Positions 39,533 through 51,679 are shown, numbered from the stretch's first letter. The stretch is DNA of 64,000 nt from Sepioteuthis lessoniana (GCA_963585895.1 OY757911.1:64463307-64527306), one strand, 5' to 3'. The notes: a model not told the origin generated them from the sequence alone. Translations and numbers: made by a program.

Positions 39533-40096
39533 TGTGGGGTTTAAAAGGTCAGGGGCTAAGGGCAAGGCTGTGTTGCCGTAAGATATCTGACTCCATATTT
39601 TGGTTATATTTTTTACCCCACGTTGACTGGTCGGCGCAATGCCTTGTCCAAAGAAAGTCCCAAAAGAAATATACAAAAAGAAAAGATAGAAACAGATAAG
39701 AGACGAAAACATTTCTTCCATACTTTCCTTTATTTACTTGGTGAAGGGACTAACCAACGCTACGTCCCAAGACGTAGCGTGGTGCCCAAAACACCAGACA
39801 GCAAAATGGTGTTGTTGGTTCAACGGACACTGCCTGACAAGACCCGGTTCACAGAAAACCTGAGTATTTATCTCTCTCCACCGGCTCCAAATTCGCCACT
39901 CCAAAATCCTTTTAATTTTGGCGCGACCGCTTCCCATTGGCTACTTTACTTTTTATTATTTTTCTTTTTTTCTGATTTTTAACCGGGTGGATGCGTGTAG
40001 CCTTATGCGTGGCGACGCGTTTATACATTTTGTATGTGGCAGCCGACGAGTCAACATCCGGTTGGGAGTTTTATTGTTAATTCCTAAATCCCCACA
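39533..40096 (+). mobile_element. LTR-C copy 2 (solo-LTR-like, 564 bp)
   Basis: Starts TGTGGGGTTT and ends ATCCCCACA, giving inverted 7-base ends (TGTGGGG/CCCCACA). CCTA duplicated on both sides (39529-39532, 40097-40100). The left half matches LTR-C copies 1 and 3 closely; the right half is different, so it is a subfamily. Open frames of 62-119 codons in it are not genes. Confidence 0.88.
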
Positions 40097-40309
40097 CCTA
40101 ATATAGGTTAAAAAGTCCGAAGCGTAAGTTGAAAAATCTTTAGTGTACGTGCGTATTTTGAAGAGAGACTTGCATATTAAAAAGTGCATTGCTCTCTGGT
40201 GTCATGTTCAATTCTATATGAAGTTTGCTGAGGACAAAACGTCCCTTTTGTCCCGGAGGACAGAAGCCGGTCTGTTCAAGGCATTGTCGCACATAATAAA
40301 TACAGGAGG

Positions 40310-40525
40310 TGCCCGTGGTGTAATTGTTATCGTCGTAGGAAATGAACACGGCGACACGAGTTCAAATCCTGGACGAGACTGACTACATGAATCCAATTAT
40401 TCTCCCTCCAGCTATGGGTAAATAGTAGGACAGACTAGGTTCTTCAGCTTTGGTTAGGCAACTAGTCTAGGAGAAGGAAAAATCTGCTTAAAAATTGACC
40501 ATGCGTCATATCCTGCCCGAACGGA
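40310..40525 (+). repeat. SINE-2 (tRNA-derived)
   Basis: The head GTGTAATTGTTATCGTCG resembles an A box and GAGTTCAAATCC a B box. The body has ATTCTCCCTCCAGCTATGGG, CAACTAGTCTAGGAGAAGG and AAAAATTGACC. CpGs are intact compared with the 63.66-kb copy. Confidence 0.82.
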
Positions 40526-40919
40526 GGGGTTGGTAAATAGGATAATAAATACAGTTTTGACAACGCCACCTTACAGGATTCTTTGGCAAATAATGACCTT
40601 TTGTGCCATCTCGCGCTCAGTAACAAAATTCTTGGGTAGACAAAGGAGATGATCTCACAAGCCCGACCATAATAAAACTTAACAAAAGTAATATTTGCCA
40701 AGTTGGTAAATGATCCATGCTTTTTTTTCCTGTTCACACACAAATATGCATTTTCCCTTCCTCCTTTTTTTTAATTTTCATTCCTGTTTGATTTATACAA
40801 GCTTTATTTCAAGAATTGTTTTGATTTTCTTTCTGAATGGAATATAATATGTAATTGTAAAAATATAAGTTGTAAGTAATATAATTTTAATAACAGTTGC
40901 GTAACTTGAACATTTCTCA

Positions 40920-41165
40920 ACAGGCGCTCTTAGCGTAACGGTTATCATTATTAGAAATGGAATCGATGACCTGAGTTCAAAACCTAAATGAGACCGTGTT
41001 TCACTTTGCACTAATGCCCTTGAGAAAAGTATGAATTCATGTGTTCTCTCACCAGCTTTGGGTTAATCGTTGCACAGACTGGGTTATTTAGTCTTGGTTA
41101 GGCAACTAGTCTGGAGAAGGAAAACTTTGAATTCAAACCAGATTTACTCCGCCTAAAAATTGACG
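40920..41165 (+). repeat. SINE-2 copy
   Basis: GCGTAACGGTTATCATTATT, GAGTTCAAAACC, then TGCACTAATGCCCTTGAG, GGCAACTAGTCTGGAGAAGG and CCTAAAAATTGAC. Same family and orientation as the 40.3-kb copy. Confidence 0.8.
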
Positions 41166-41511
41166 AAAACAAAAAGTTGAATTAATATCCAAGGAGAGAA
41201 AGAAGATAGTGGGACAAAAATGGCGGTTTGTGGTGTCCTCACTTTTGGCTACGTACTTCCCTTAACTAAAAACTACAAGATCTTCTGGCCTGACGTCACC
41301 CCCCATGTCTCTCTGGTTGACCCTTTGCGTCTGTTCCCTTCTGTTCTTCTGACTGTACTGTTCGTATTTTCTCTCTTTTCTTCTTCTTTCTAGTCCCGCT
41401 ATCTCTTCTGTATCTGTTCTCTCAGCCCATTTCTTTATCTGTTACCTATATCTGTCCTCTGGTCGTATACCTGTCTCTTGTCCTTTCTCGCAACAGACCC
41501 TCTTTACCGAC

Positions 41512-41513
<2 letters not shown>

Positions 41514-41572
<59 letters not shown>
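41514..41572. repeat. (TA)n(GA)n compound microsatellite
   Basis: About 17 AT units followed directly by about 11 AG units. Confidence 0.95.
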
Positions 41573-41573
<1 letters not shown>

Positions 41574-41724
41574 CGAACATTTCTATTTGCAGACTTTTGG
41601 CCTCCCAAAACTGGACATAAAAAATGGCGGACAAGTTTTCAAGACACCCTTGAATATGTGATAATAAATTTTTTAGTCATTGGTCCACTTTTAACTAATA
41701 TCTGCATTTTATACTAGCAGAGAA

Positions 41725-41880
41725 GAATTAGTGATTCCCACGCAAATAAGTCTCGTCCGCTATACGGACACACGCATATACATGCATACACATACCTATG
41801 GTCAACTCACAACCACACACACATATATACACTTGCACGTACATACATACAAACGCATACGTACTCTTATAGAGCTCAGT
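41725..41880 (-). repeat. Inverted partner of the 30.2-30.5 kb repeat
   Basis: GATTCCCACGCAAATAAGTC, GGTCAACTCACAACCAC and a degenerate CACATACA tract mirror the words seen at 30340-30480. Confidence 0.65.
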
Positions 41881-41884
41881 CCGT

Positions 41885-43190
41885 ATATAGTCACATGATT
41901 AAAGAGGACAAAATCATTGTGTTTTTTTATTCTATATTAGGTTATGTTACTATGACAACACCATGGTTTCGCCATCTAACGGTCATTTGTAAAACTCCTT
42001 TTGAAGACAATGGAGGTAATCCCACCCTAAGCTAAGCGCACTGATAAAACTTGATGATAATAAGAACTTTCAGGATTTATTCGAATCCAAATTTATTAGA
42101 GTCCTGAATTTGAGGATTATATTAACATTAGATTGGATGCTTTGCAGAAATTTACTTTATGTATGCTCGTTATTCCTCTTTAAAAAAATCCATGCTATTT
42201 CTGGGATTAAATTCCAAGTTTCTGGTTCGCCAGTTCATTGTAATAACGATTGGATTAAAATGTTACACGCTACACGACGTAATCTTTAATCTTGTGTCTG
42301 GACGATTGAATAGAACACAATTCATTGACATTAATAGTTTTGAGGAATAACAGAATGAAGCTGCATTGTTTCAATGTTCAGTCTTTCGGTGTGACTGTAC
42401 GACAGAGCGTGTTCAAAACTCTGTGCGGGGAGGAAGCCACTAATGATAATTAGACGTACTGATTTCTTTCAGGATTGATTAGAATTATGAACGAAACAGT
42501 CTTGAAACAAATTGAATGTCTGAGTCATAAAGAAAACCTTGTTGTTGCCAATGAACTGAGTCTTGGTTAAATCTCTTTTTTTTCTAACTGCAAGAACCAC
42601 AATTATTTACTCGTACTGATATTCGTGTCTGTTATTTTGCGCGGAGTCTTATTAAACCTTCGCGTAATAAAACAAATAAAGATATTGCTGTCTTTTATCC
42701 TGCAATGGCTTGAGAAACTTAACTTGAACAGGTAATGTTATTAGTGTGTGTGTGTGCCATCGTGGCATGCTAAGATCATAGATGACTAATGACAGGACAG
42801 AGGACAGGGGAATTGGATTTCATGCATTTTTCAAGAGAAATAGAAAACATCAATTATGTAATAACTAAAGAGAAATAGAAATAAAAACGGAAAATGTATG
42901 GGAGAAAGGGAGATAAATTGGAAAAATTAAGATGATTTAAAATATATACTGGACCTCGTTATCTGCAGCTTATAACCACCCGCGGATAGCGGAATTCACG
43001 AATAATATAGAAACATATATACTAGGTATGTATGTATCAAACTCATCTACCACGAATAGGTTGCGACACAAGAGTTTTTAAGCAGAGTTTAACAGGTTTG
43101 AATTCAGAGTTTTCTTTCTCCTAAACCGGTTGCCATACCGAGGTTAAAGAGCCCAGTTTGCTCTACTTCTTACCCATTGCTGGAAGGATA
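41885..43190. other. No gene seen
   Basis: A+T-rich, CpG-normal, no recognisable element or supported frame. Confidence 0.5.
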
Positions 43191-43199
43191 ATATTTTGA

Positions 43200-43325
43200 T
43201 GTATACCTTTCCCAAGGGTATTAGCACTATGTAAAATGCAAACCGGCTCGTCCAGGATATGAACTCGGGTCACCGTATCCATTTTCTACGTCGATAACCA
43301 TTACACTACAAGCGCATATACAAGA
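43200..43325 (-). repeat. SINE-2-related fragment (inverted)
   Basis: CCCAAGGGTATTAG...GATATGAACTCGGGTC...GATAACCATTACACTACAAGCGC is the reverse complement of a SINE-2-like head, with B-box and A-box-like parts in order. Confidence 0.65.
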
Positions 43326-43504
43326 TTTTCATCGGGAAATTGACACGTTAATTCAAGAAACAATTGAAATTGAAAGAATATATTCTTATTTTTTTCCCGT
43401 TTTTGGAAGAAAAAATTCCAAATTTTCGTCTAGCATTGTGATACTACAATTGATACTACGGGGTGAGTACTATTTTATAACACAACAGTCGGCTGAAAAG
43501 TTCC

Positions 43505-43700
43505 AAGGCTGAAAGAGACCATCCGTGGGTGGTGACCTGTAATGCTTAAGAACTGGATCCTGGGGGCTGAGCAGTTCGTGACTCGGCAACCATCGTTGTC
43601 ATCTGATTTGCAACTCTCCACTTTGGCCCTCACTGGGCTTGAGGCCAGACCCGATCAATTGGGTGGTCATGTCAAGTCCTAACACTTATACGATTGTCCA
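43505..43700 (-). repeat. Dispersed repeat R4 copy (inverted)
   Basis: Matches 38905-39090 in reverse: GGTGGTGACCTGTAATGCTT, GCTGAGCAGTTCGTGACTCG, CTCACTGGGCTTGA and CCGATCAATTGGGTGG. Confidence 0.6.
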
Positions 43701-43889
43701 GACTATACTTCAAATTGCTTTTGTGTCAAACAAGTACCCAACTCTATCTTAAAGATGTTAGATGATGGCTAACAATACTTGAAACCATTTAAACTGAGTG
43801 CGACTCATTTAGAAATAAAGCTACCAAAAAAAAAACTGCTTGCTTACAAATCTATGCATAAATAAGATTTATCATTAAATAACTATCAA

Positions 43890-44190
43890 GGGTTGGGAGG
43901 TACCCATGGTATAATGGTTATAGTTAGAAATGGACACAACGATACGAGTTCAAATCCTGGACGAGACCGATTGCAGTTCACATAGAACTAATACCCTCGG
44001 GAAAGCTATGAATCCAATCATTCTCCCTCCAGCTAGCGGTAAATAGTAGAGTAGACTAAGTTCTTTAGTCTTGATAAGGCAACTAGTCTAGGAAAAGGAA
44101 AACGTTGAATTCAAACCTGTTAAAGTCCGCGAAAAAGTCGACTTTGTGTCATATCCTGTCCGTGCGGAGGGGTTGGTAAATACATATATC
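43890..44190 (+). repeat. SINE-2 copy
   Basis: GGTATAATGGTTATAG (A-box-like), GAGTTCAAATCCTGGACGAG (B box), then ATTCTCCCTCCAGCTAGCGG, CAACTAGTCTAGGAAAAGG and a GTGTCATATCCTG...GGAGGGGTTGG end. The fullest member in the window. Confidence 0.85.
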
Positions 44191-44422
44191 AAGGGTTGAT
44201 ATACCAATGAACCAAACACTTGTTGATACTTATATTTGCATTTGAAAATCTTTACTTTTTCTCTTGTAAGTATTGCATAACAGTAAAAAAATAACATTAC
44301 TACTCTAATTCAAATAAAATCCTACAGTATCAATTTTGAGTTCACTGTTAGACGAAGGATAGTCCGAATTACTTATATGACTGTGTTAGCATTTACCATG
44401 TTTTACCAGTAAACTTCACTAT

Positions 44423-44904
44423 TGTGGGATTTGAAGGCTTTTGAAGGTCAGGGGCTAAGGGCAAGGCTGTGTTGCCGTAAGATATCTGATTCCATATTTT
44501 GGTTACACTGTTTCACCCCACGTCGACTAGCCTTGCCCAAAGAAAGTCCTAAAAGAAATATACAAAAAGAAAAGATAGAAACAGATAAGAGACGAAAACA
44601 TTTCTTCCATACTTTTCTTTATTTACTTGGTGAAGGGACTAACCGACGCTACGTCCCAAGACGTAGCGTGGTGCCCAAAACACCAGACAGCAAAATGGTG
44701 TTGTTGGTTCGACAGACACTGCCTGAAAGTGAAAGATGATATCGTTTCCTTTTTCAAGGGGAAAATCCTTTTTTCTTTTACGCATGCGTCATCTCCTTTT
44801 CCGTTAGAGACCTCTGGGAGTTTCTTCAAATTTAATAGTTTTCTTTTTATCTATTTATTTATTTTTTTAAATTTAATTTTTTATTTATTTATTCGTTCCC
44901 TACA
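44423..44904 (+). mobile_element. LTR-C copy 3 (solo-LTR-like, 482 bp)
   Basis: Starts TGTGGGATTTGAAGG and ends GTTCCCTACA, with CTAT on both sides (44419-44422, 44905-44908). The left half matches copy 2 and the right half (ACGCATGCGTCATCTCCTTTT onward) matches copy 1. Confidence 0.88.
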
Positions 44905-44908
44905 CTAT

Positions 44909-45880
44909 CTCGTCTCTTCGTGTTTGCTCAGCTCTTTTCCTACTGTGCTTGTAATTTCTTTAGTACCATTTTATTAATCTTTTGTCCTATTTATTATCTT
45001 CCTTTCTCGCTTTGTATCTTACCTTCTCCCTTTCTTTTTGTTTAATAATTTCTAAATTTCTTAACTTAGCCTAATCTCTGCACCATGTTCATTTTTTGTA
45101 AAAAGTTGTTTCCTTTTTTGAATGTCGTTCATATCAGGGATTGACTATGAACTTTTCCCTTTGGGGTATAATGATGAAATGCTAACTAAAAGGACCAAAT
45201 TTTGAAATTGTATCAGTTTCTTGAGGATAAAGTATGCTAATTTGCTGTGTTAGTAATTTTGAAATATTGATTCGGAATGGCTAAATTGATTCTTTGGAAC
45301 GATGTTCAGCTGCAAGAGGTTTCCATTAGCAGTAAAGAAGCATGTTCCCAATTGATTGATTTTAACAGTATGTCAATCTATCTAGGGTTATTCTATGCCT
45401 AGAGGTTAGGGAATTATGTTCATTCATTTCTGGAAAAGTGTTGGAAAAGACAAATAACTAGACAAATTGAATAATTTAAATTTTTCTTTGACTTTAAAAA
45501 ATGAGATGGAGGGGTACTCCTTTAAAAAATACTTGTTGTAGAAATGGGTGATCATTCTACATTGAATTAGAATGTGAAAGCGAATTCTCTTGTGACGGTA
45601 CAGCTGTCCTCATCAAACACGGAATTGATTCTGCTTCCAATCCGCTGATTGGATATATCTTGGGATGATACGATTCGTTATCTACTCGTGTTGTGTTGTG
45701 TTTTTTAAAATTTTTTTTTAATCCAGACAACAGATTAATCGCTTGTCAGAGTCGCCGGTCCCCGCACAATTAAGTAAAAAAATAAAAGTCGATTAAAAAA
45801 ACAAAACAAAAAACAACAAAATACGGCTGGCCAAAAATAACAGTATTTAGTTCGGAAAAACATGCGCTGTATTATGGTCG
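44909..45880. other. No gene seen
   Basis: Unique-looking A+T-rich sequence with no recognisable element. Confidence 0.5.
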
Positions 45881-45884
45881 GCTT

Positions 45885-46235
45885 TCTATCCTCAGAGTAG
45901 TCTGGTATAAGGTCAAAGCTGTGGAAATTAGTTGTTTTTTCTACAAACGCGCTAATTCGAGCTTTTGTCTCTCTGCAATTGTGTTCTAATTCACTTCGCG
46001 TTTTCTATATCCACAGCAGTCTGGTAAAAGGTCAAATCTCAGAGCGATGGGGAAATTCAACTCTGGCAAAAAGCCCTCTTAAGGTACCATATTATCTCGA
46101 TTACTCTTCGTTTCTTTATCTCTACGAGTCTGGCATAAGGGCATATTTCGTCTGCTCCGCGCTGGTTTCTAAAGTATCATTATCTTGATTTATATTCATT
46201 TCTTTATCTCTGCGAGTCTGGAACAAGGTTACTTC
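45885..46235 (+). repeat. Four imperfect tandem units
   Basis: AGTCTGG(T/C/A)ATAAGG-like cores at about 45898, 46018, 46128 and 46212, each preceded by TATC(C/T)(A/T)C. Period about 90-120 bases, with CGCG-type and TCGATT words between. Confidence 0.65.
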
Positions 46236-47100
46236 AAGGCGTCACATTATTTCAGTGGGTAAAATCTAGTAGCTCATCTGCTACTGCAAGGGACAAACCC
46301 TATCATTTTATGTATATCTTCATCTGAGCGGGGTGGTAACGAGGAAACCAAAGAAAATATCAATTTTCTTCTAATTTGGATGTCAATACTGTAGACGCAA
46401 ATTATTTCAGGATTGTTTAGAAAAATAAGTTCTATATAGATTTATTCTAATTTTAGATCAGTCGCTTTTGATGATTGACAGTTGGGGTTCTGATCTGGAT
46501 TTGGATTTTAGCTTCAAACCACCAGGAACACAAGTGATCTGTCAAAACAATTTACCTAACTCTGATGGCTTTAGTTTAACAAATATTTGCTTTTTTTTTT
46601 CTCAATAACAATCTGGTTTTGTTAAATTCTTTTCTCATCAAAATAAATTTCATCTCCACTTCATTTCAAAAATCCATTACTCCATGACACATTTTTAATG
46701 TATTATTCTATTCTTTCAAAAAAAAAAAAAAAAAAAAAACCAACAAAAAACTCAACATTTATCAAATAGAAATTTGGTCACATGCATTTTCAACTATTAT
46801 ATCTCCCATGTTCTTGTTTTTATTGATATTCAAGAAAACAATAGGCTATTGCTATGGCATGTAATATAAATAACTGCAGATAAGAGAGTTATGTCAATGT
46901 CCTGCACAGATTTCTGGTCAATTTAAGATGGGAAACCTGAGAATTATTGTTATGTAAATTTTACAGCTAGTTGAAAAACTGATACCAGTTGAAGTGAGTG
47001 TGTATGTGGTGGGTTAAAGATATTTTTAGAAAGCAATTTCCCCCAAGTAATTTCAGTTTTTCTTTAAAACACAAAGAAAGAATACACAGATTATTTTTAA
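46236..47100. other. Spacer, no gene seen
   Basis: A+T-rich. CpG becomes scarce from about 46.3 kb rightward. A poly-A run lies at 46720-46739. Confidence 0.5.
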
Positions 47101-47811
47101 AATTATCTTCTTTATTTTAACACAAATATTTTTTTATTTGCCTTTTTATAAATCAACAACATTTTTGTTTTTTTCCGTAGATAATAGAACTTTCTGTTTC
47201 CTCAAAATGTAGTTGAGGTCAAGGGAACAACAGATATGAAACACTTAATGGACAGAACAAACAAGATGAAATAATAATTACTTTAATATTTGTTAAACAG
47301 AATTAATAATAGTTATAATAATAATACTCAATCATTAAAAAAGAAGTTCATATTTGTAGAGTAGCTGTCTTGGAGGATGTTTCTTGCATTACATGTCAGG
47401 GAATGAAACATAGCTTTTGAGTAAGTAGCACATAAATTGTTTTTTTTTGTCCAGGTTTTAATTTTGGACAAAAAGGAAGCTGGAATGTAAGTAAATTTTT
47501 TTTTCAAAATTCTTTTGGCTGGCACTTTTATTGTTTAGGGAATGGATGTGAAATTTGACAAACAAATATAATATATGAAATTAAAATGCAGAGTCAAATG
47601 TAGATTTTTTGTCTTGTTCAAAGGGTTGCCAATTTTAAATTGAGCTATGATAAATTATAAACAGTAAACAAAAAAACTATAAAAAGATCACAGAATTAGT
47701 TACTACCATCAATAATCATCATGGGGTTTGAAACAATTAAAGTTTTGTCACAGATGTTGGTAAAAAAAACAAAAAAACAAAACATGACAACTTGACATTT
47801 ATATAAAATTA

Positions 47812-48058
47812 AGTAAAGTTGGCAACCTGAAAGCTCCCTTTTCAATAGCTACTACACCGAGGTGTAGGGGAGGGCGCTACTCCATTCCCAGGATTGCTCC
47901 ACTTTACCCAGGATCCATACCTTATAATGCTGAGTGCTAAGCAAGGAGGCATCATGTACCATTTTTTGAGTCTTTGGTATGACTCAACCTGGGATTGAAC
48001 CCAGGTCTCCCAGACCATTGGCGAACACTCAACTCATTAGACCAACGATCTGGTTGAC
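47812..48058 (-). repeat. SINE-1 (tRNA-derived, inverted, near full length)
   Basis: On the minus strand: ATCGTTGGTCTAATGAGTTG (A-box region), GGGTTCAATCCCAGG (B box), then GAGTCATACC, GCGCCCTCCCCTACACCTCG, TAGCTATTGAAAAGGGAGC and a short tail. It supplies the 5' head only partly kept at 14095. Confidence 0.85.
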
Positions 48059-48369
48059 ATCTATATACAACAATAACAACCAATACATGAAAGGATAAAA
48101 GTAACCCTGAAAAATATGCCTGTAAATCTTCAATATTTAATAAACAAAAGCTTTTGGTAGATTTTTGTAATATTCTTAACCTTATTTGTATCATACACAA
48201 ATATGTTCTCATAGATGAAAATGATGATTTAATGATGATATCAATAAACATTGAAATACGAAAAAGAAATCAGGAAGATTCTTCCAAAGAAGAAAAAGGA
48301 ATAAAATATTGATTATCCACAAGCATTTCCATTTCAGAGTTAATATTTAGCAACCTCCTCTTTTGGGCA

Positions 48370-48545
48370 TAGTTTGTAACACAAAGTCAGTTTAATATGG
48401 GTATATGCTTGTGGGCAAAGACAAAAATTACCCAGTCACTGTGACCAGTGTCACTCTGATCATTCCTTTTAGTGCAATGAGGAGGTACTACTGCAAGGGT
48501 TAGAATCCCCAGGACCAGAATAACCAAGTTTTTCTGTTTTTTTTT
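48370..48545. repeat. Dispersed repeat shared with 63.22-63.37 kb
   Basis: GTCAGTTTAAT, CCAGT.T.A(C/T)....CTCTGA and AATG(A/G)GGAGG..CT.C followed by GG.TTAGAAT.CC occur in the same order in both places. Minus-strand frames across it are not genes. Confidence 0.45.
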
Positions 48546-50751
48546 TTTTGTTGCATCTTGCCCAAAGACAACATAGCTGAGGGAAAGGAAAAGATACAAC
48601 ACTCTAAAACTTAAAAATTTTAGAGAAATTATCATTAAGCAATTTTTTTGTTATTGCTTCATTTATGTATTTTTTATTTACTAATAGTTAAACTGTGGCA
48701 AAATTATCAGAGTTAGATCCTTACAGAGATACCTTACTACTTTAGAAAAAAAAAGTGTATAAAAGACAGTCAAGGATTGTATTTACAAATTCAATAAATT
48801 ATCTATTTTGCAATTTAAATACTTCATTCACAAACACTATTAAAAAATATTCCTTTTACTTTTTTCTGACAATTGATATAAACCAATATAAAAACAACAT
48901 GCAAAAGTAAATTCTAAATATAAGTTATATTGAGCTATGTGTTGACTCTTTAAAATATCCCTTTGAGAAAAAAAATTTGTGGATTATTTTTAATAACTTC
49001 TCACTATTATAGCATTGCTACTGATTATAATTGAATTTTGACATCGTGGCTAAAAAAAAAAAAAATCAAGTGTTATAATCTTCTAAAATACTGGTAAATT
49101 GAAAACATTTAAAAGAACAATTTTTAAAGAGCTTTCATTTTAAATAATCATCCAATGAAATCTTTACATGGGATGATTATAGCATTTGGAAAATTGTTTC
49201 CTAACTTAAAATTACACAGCACAAATTTTATTACAAAAAAAAAAAGTTATTTAAATCAGTTCCCATTTGGAGCAAATTGTGGTGATGCTTATATTAAATT
49301 AAAATTGCCTTACATTCTAAGATTTTTATTTTTATATTATAGTTTCTTTTCTCTAAGAGGATAAAAATTATGATGGGGGATGTGTTTATAATACAGTTTT
49401 GTATTTTGTAAAAAGTCTCATTGGCTTACTTATCTGTGACAATATATTTTTAATAAAAAGTTGTTAAAAAGTGTATTTATATCTGCTAAAATACATTAAT
49501 AAAAATGAAAATAATGAAATATGCAACAGCTTTCATTGATGAAAATTAATATCAAGGCAAAAAAATTCAATTCATAAAAAAATAATTAAAAAAGTCATTT
49601 CAAAATGTTCTGCTTGGTAAACAAAAAACAATTCATAGAATTTGTATTGTAGATTTTCCACTTGAAAGGAATTTTCTGGTATTCATCTTAAGAAAAAAGA
49701 TTCTTTCATTTGCATATTCAGTTATGGTCCAATCAGAAAATTGTAAGGGAAGTAATGGATTTAAGAATTTCTATTTAGGAACAACTAAAGTGGGAATTAA
49801 TCCACACAATTGGATAAATTTTTGATATTTTTAAAAATTGAGGTTTATAATGCATATCTCAAAATTAAAACTGAAATGTTTTGATTGGTAAGTTTCTGAT
49901 CATTATCAAATGATAATGTAGAGTTTGTCTGAATTGGAAAAGACACTCTTATATTCAAAGTCACAAGTTTGTCTGGGTTTTTTTTTCTTTCAGTCATCTA
50001 ATCAGACATTGTTGCTGATAAAGCATAAATTAGAATAAGTCATTTCCAGAAATTGGTTTACAGCACAATTTTTTTTTTAACTCATTCTAAGTAATTTATT
50101 ACTTTTAAACCTTAAAAAGAATTCATCTATGATAAAATGTGGATTGAAGGTTTTTTTTAAAGTTGAAGTTAAAATCTCATGTACAACAAATAAACTAATG
50201 TTGATTAAAAATTTAACAGTAAGATGACTTTAAAGGATTCAAAAATTGTCTAATTGATGACCTGTTTATGATTAAATTTAAATTACAATTTATAAAATTA
50301 TAATTAGATAATCATATTAATTATAAGTCAGATATGATTAAAATCAGACTAACTGAAGAACAAAATGTCAAAATAAATTATTCATTATAGAAAAGATTGA
50401 AACCCAGAATGTTTTACATACAAATAGTTTTAAAAAGACTTTAGAAGCTAATTTCAATTTGTGTTTCTATATACCAGCAGAGGTTCACATTGCCATCTGG
50501 TTGAAGATTTAAAAATTAACTGAAAGAAATTTATATATTGGATTAGAGTGAGAGTATAACAATATATTTAAAATGTTCAACTTTTCAACTGCACCATCCC
50601 AAATTAAACATTTTTAACAATGTATAAAATAGAATACTAATTCTTTAGACCCCCCCCCCCAAAAAAAAAACTGCTTATAGATCATGTAATACTTGCATGA
50701 AATTGATAGAGACCTTCTCACTGTGGATGTGTGTGAGTACTTTTTGTTATG

Positions 50752-51197
50752 CTATACTTGAACATTAACAGCATTTGACTCCTGAAAGAGACCTGCTGGA
50801 TCTCCAGAAGCAAAAATGTGGTTGTCCTGAGCATCATTAGTTTTATGTGTCTCCAACAAGTCTGGCTGGACATTGGTTATTCCTTGATGGTCATTATACA
50901 AGCAAGGAGAATCTGATGAGATATCTGTAGAATTAAGATTTTCATTGAGGTATAATTTGTGAGATGGTGACGGTGTTTTGCTGTTGGCATTTTTCTGATG
51001 CCCTGGTGAACGGACATTTGACTTCTGGGTCACTTTTACAGTGGCAGTCTCAAAGAGTTGCCAGAGTCTCAGCTCCGTTGGGTCAGTGACGTTTTCCTCA
51101 GCAATGTTCTCAGCCTCCTCACCATCTTTCAATACATCACCACAACTGGCATCTTTACCGGGGTCAGCATCCTCTTCTAACATGGTTTCTTGCCTGC
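50752..51197 (-). CDS. Terminal coding exon of an unrecognised gene
   Basis: On the minus strand a run of about 35 T is followed by GCAG, and the exon opens GC-AGG-CAA-GAA, completing a split codon, then runs 147 residues to TAG at 50754-50752. The protein end is acidic and Ser/Asn-rich (METMLEEDADPGKD-like start, then DPTELRLWQLFETATVKVTQ, SKTPSPSHKLYL and a GLFQESNAVNVQV terminus). The only compact block is the PTELRLWQLFETATV helix; the rest looks disordered. Codon use and composition look like a host gene. I do not recognise the family and no other exon is identifiable to the right; intron probably fills 51.2-64 kb. A second AG four bases inside the exon (GCAGGCAG) would shift the frame. 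Confidence 0.65.
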
Positions 51198-51199
51198 CT

Positions 51200-51201
<2 letters not shown>

Positions 51202-51236
<35 letters not shown>
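51202..51236. repeat. Poly-A (poly-T on the coding strand) at the splice acceptor
   Basis: About 35 A on the + strand. It forms the whole pyrimidine tract of the minus-strand acceptor at 51198. Confidence 0.9.
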
Positions 51237-51246
<10 letters not shown>

Positions 51247-51679
51247 TAAATTTTTGCCAGGAATCATTTTTGGTTCAATTTTAGGATATAAAACATTGCT
51301 AAAAGTTTTAGGACAATGATTTCTTTTGAGGATTCAAATAAACTGGATAGTAAACTATAAAAAAACTTTGCAGAAAAAGAATGAAGGATGATTGATGGAT
51401 GTTAAAGGAGCTTAAAGTAGACTTAAAGAAAAATAAAAAAATTAGGTTCTATCTTTTTTTCGTAGACTGATATAAAGAGGTGTGTGAACTGTCTACTGAA
51501 ACAGTGACAAAACTTAGTAATATAACAAGAGTACAGATTTAAAATTCTATTCAAATAAGACTGATTGAATTTAACAGCATTTCAGCCTGTTTAGGATTAT
51601 TTTATGCTGAGAAGAGAATCATGTTCACTGAACATTCATATTTACAATTTTTTGTGAAAATTGTTTCTTAAGTCTTTTT

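Larger units (their letters stand above)
47105..50751 (-). other. Probable 3' UTR of the unrecognised minus-strand gene
   Basis: Over 3.6 kb of CpG-poor, A+T-rich sequence after the stop at 50752. On the minus strand an AATAAA (complement of TTTATT near 47111) near its left end could be the poly(A) signal. It contains an inverted SINE-1 and a small dispersed repeat but no other coding evidence. The extent is inferred from composition. Confidence 0.4.

Noticed and set aside
40310-44190. SINE-2 heads as functional tRNA genes
   Set aside because: Box-like motifs are present, but no complete cloverleaf can be drawn and each head continues into the same SINE body.
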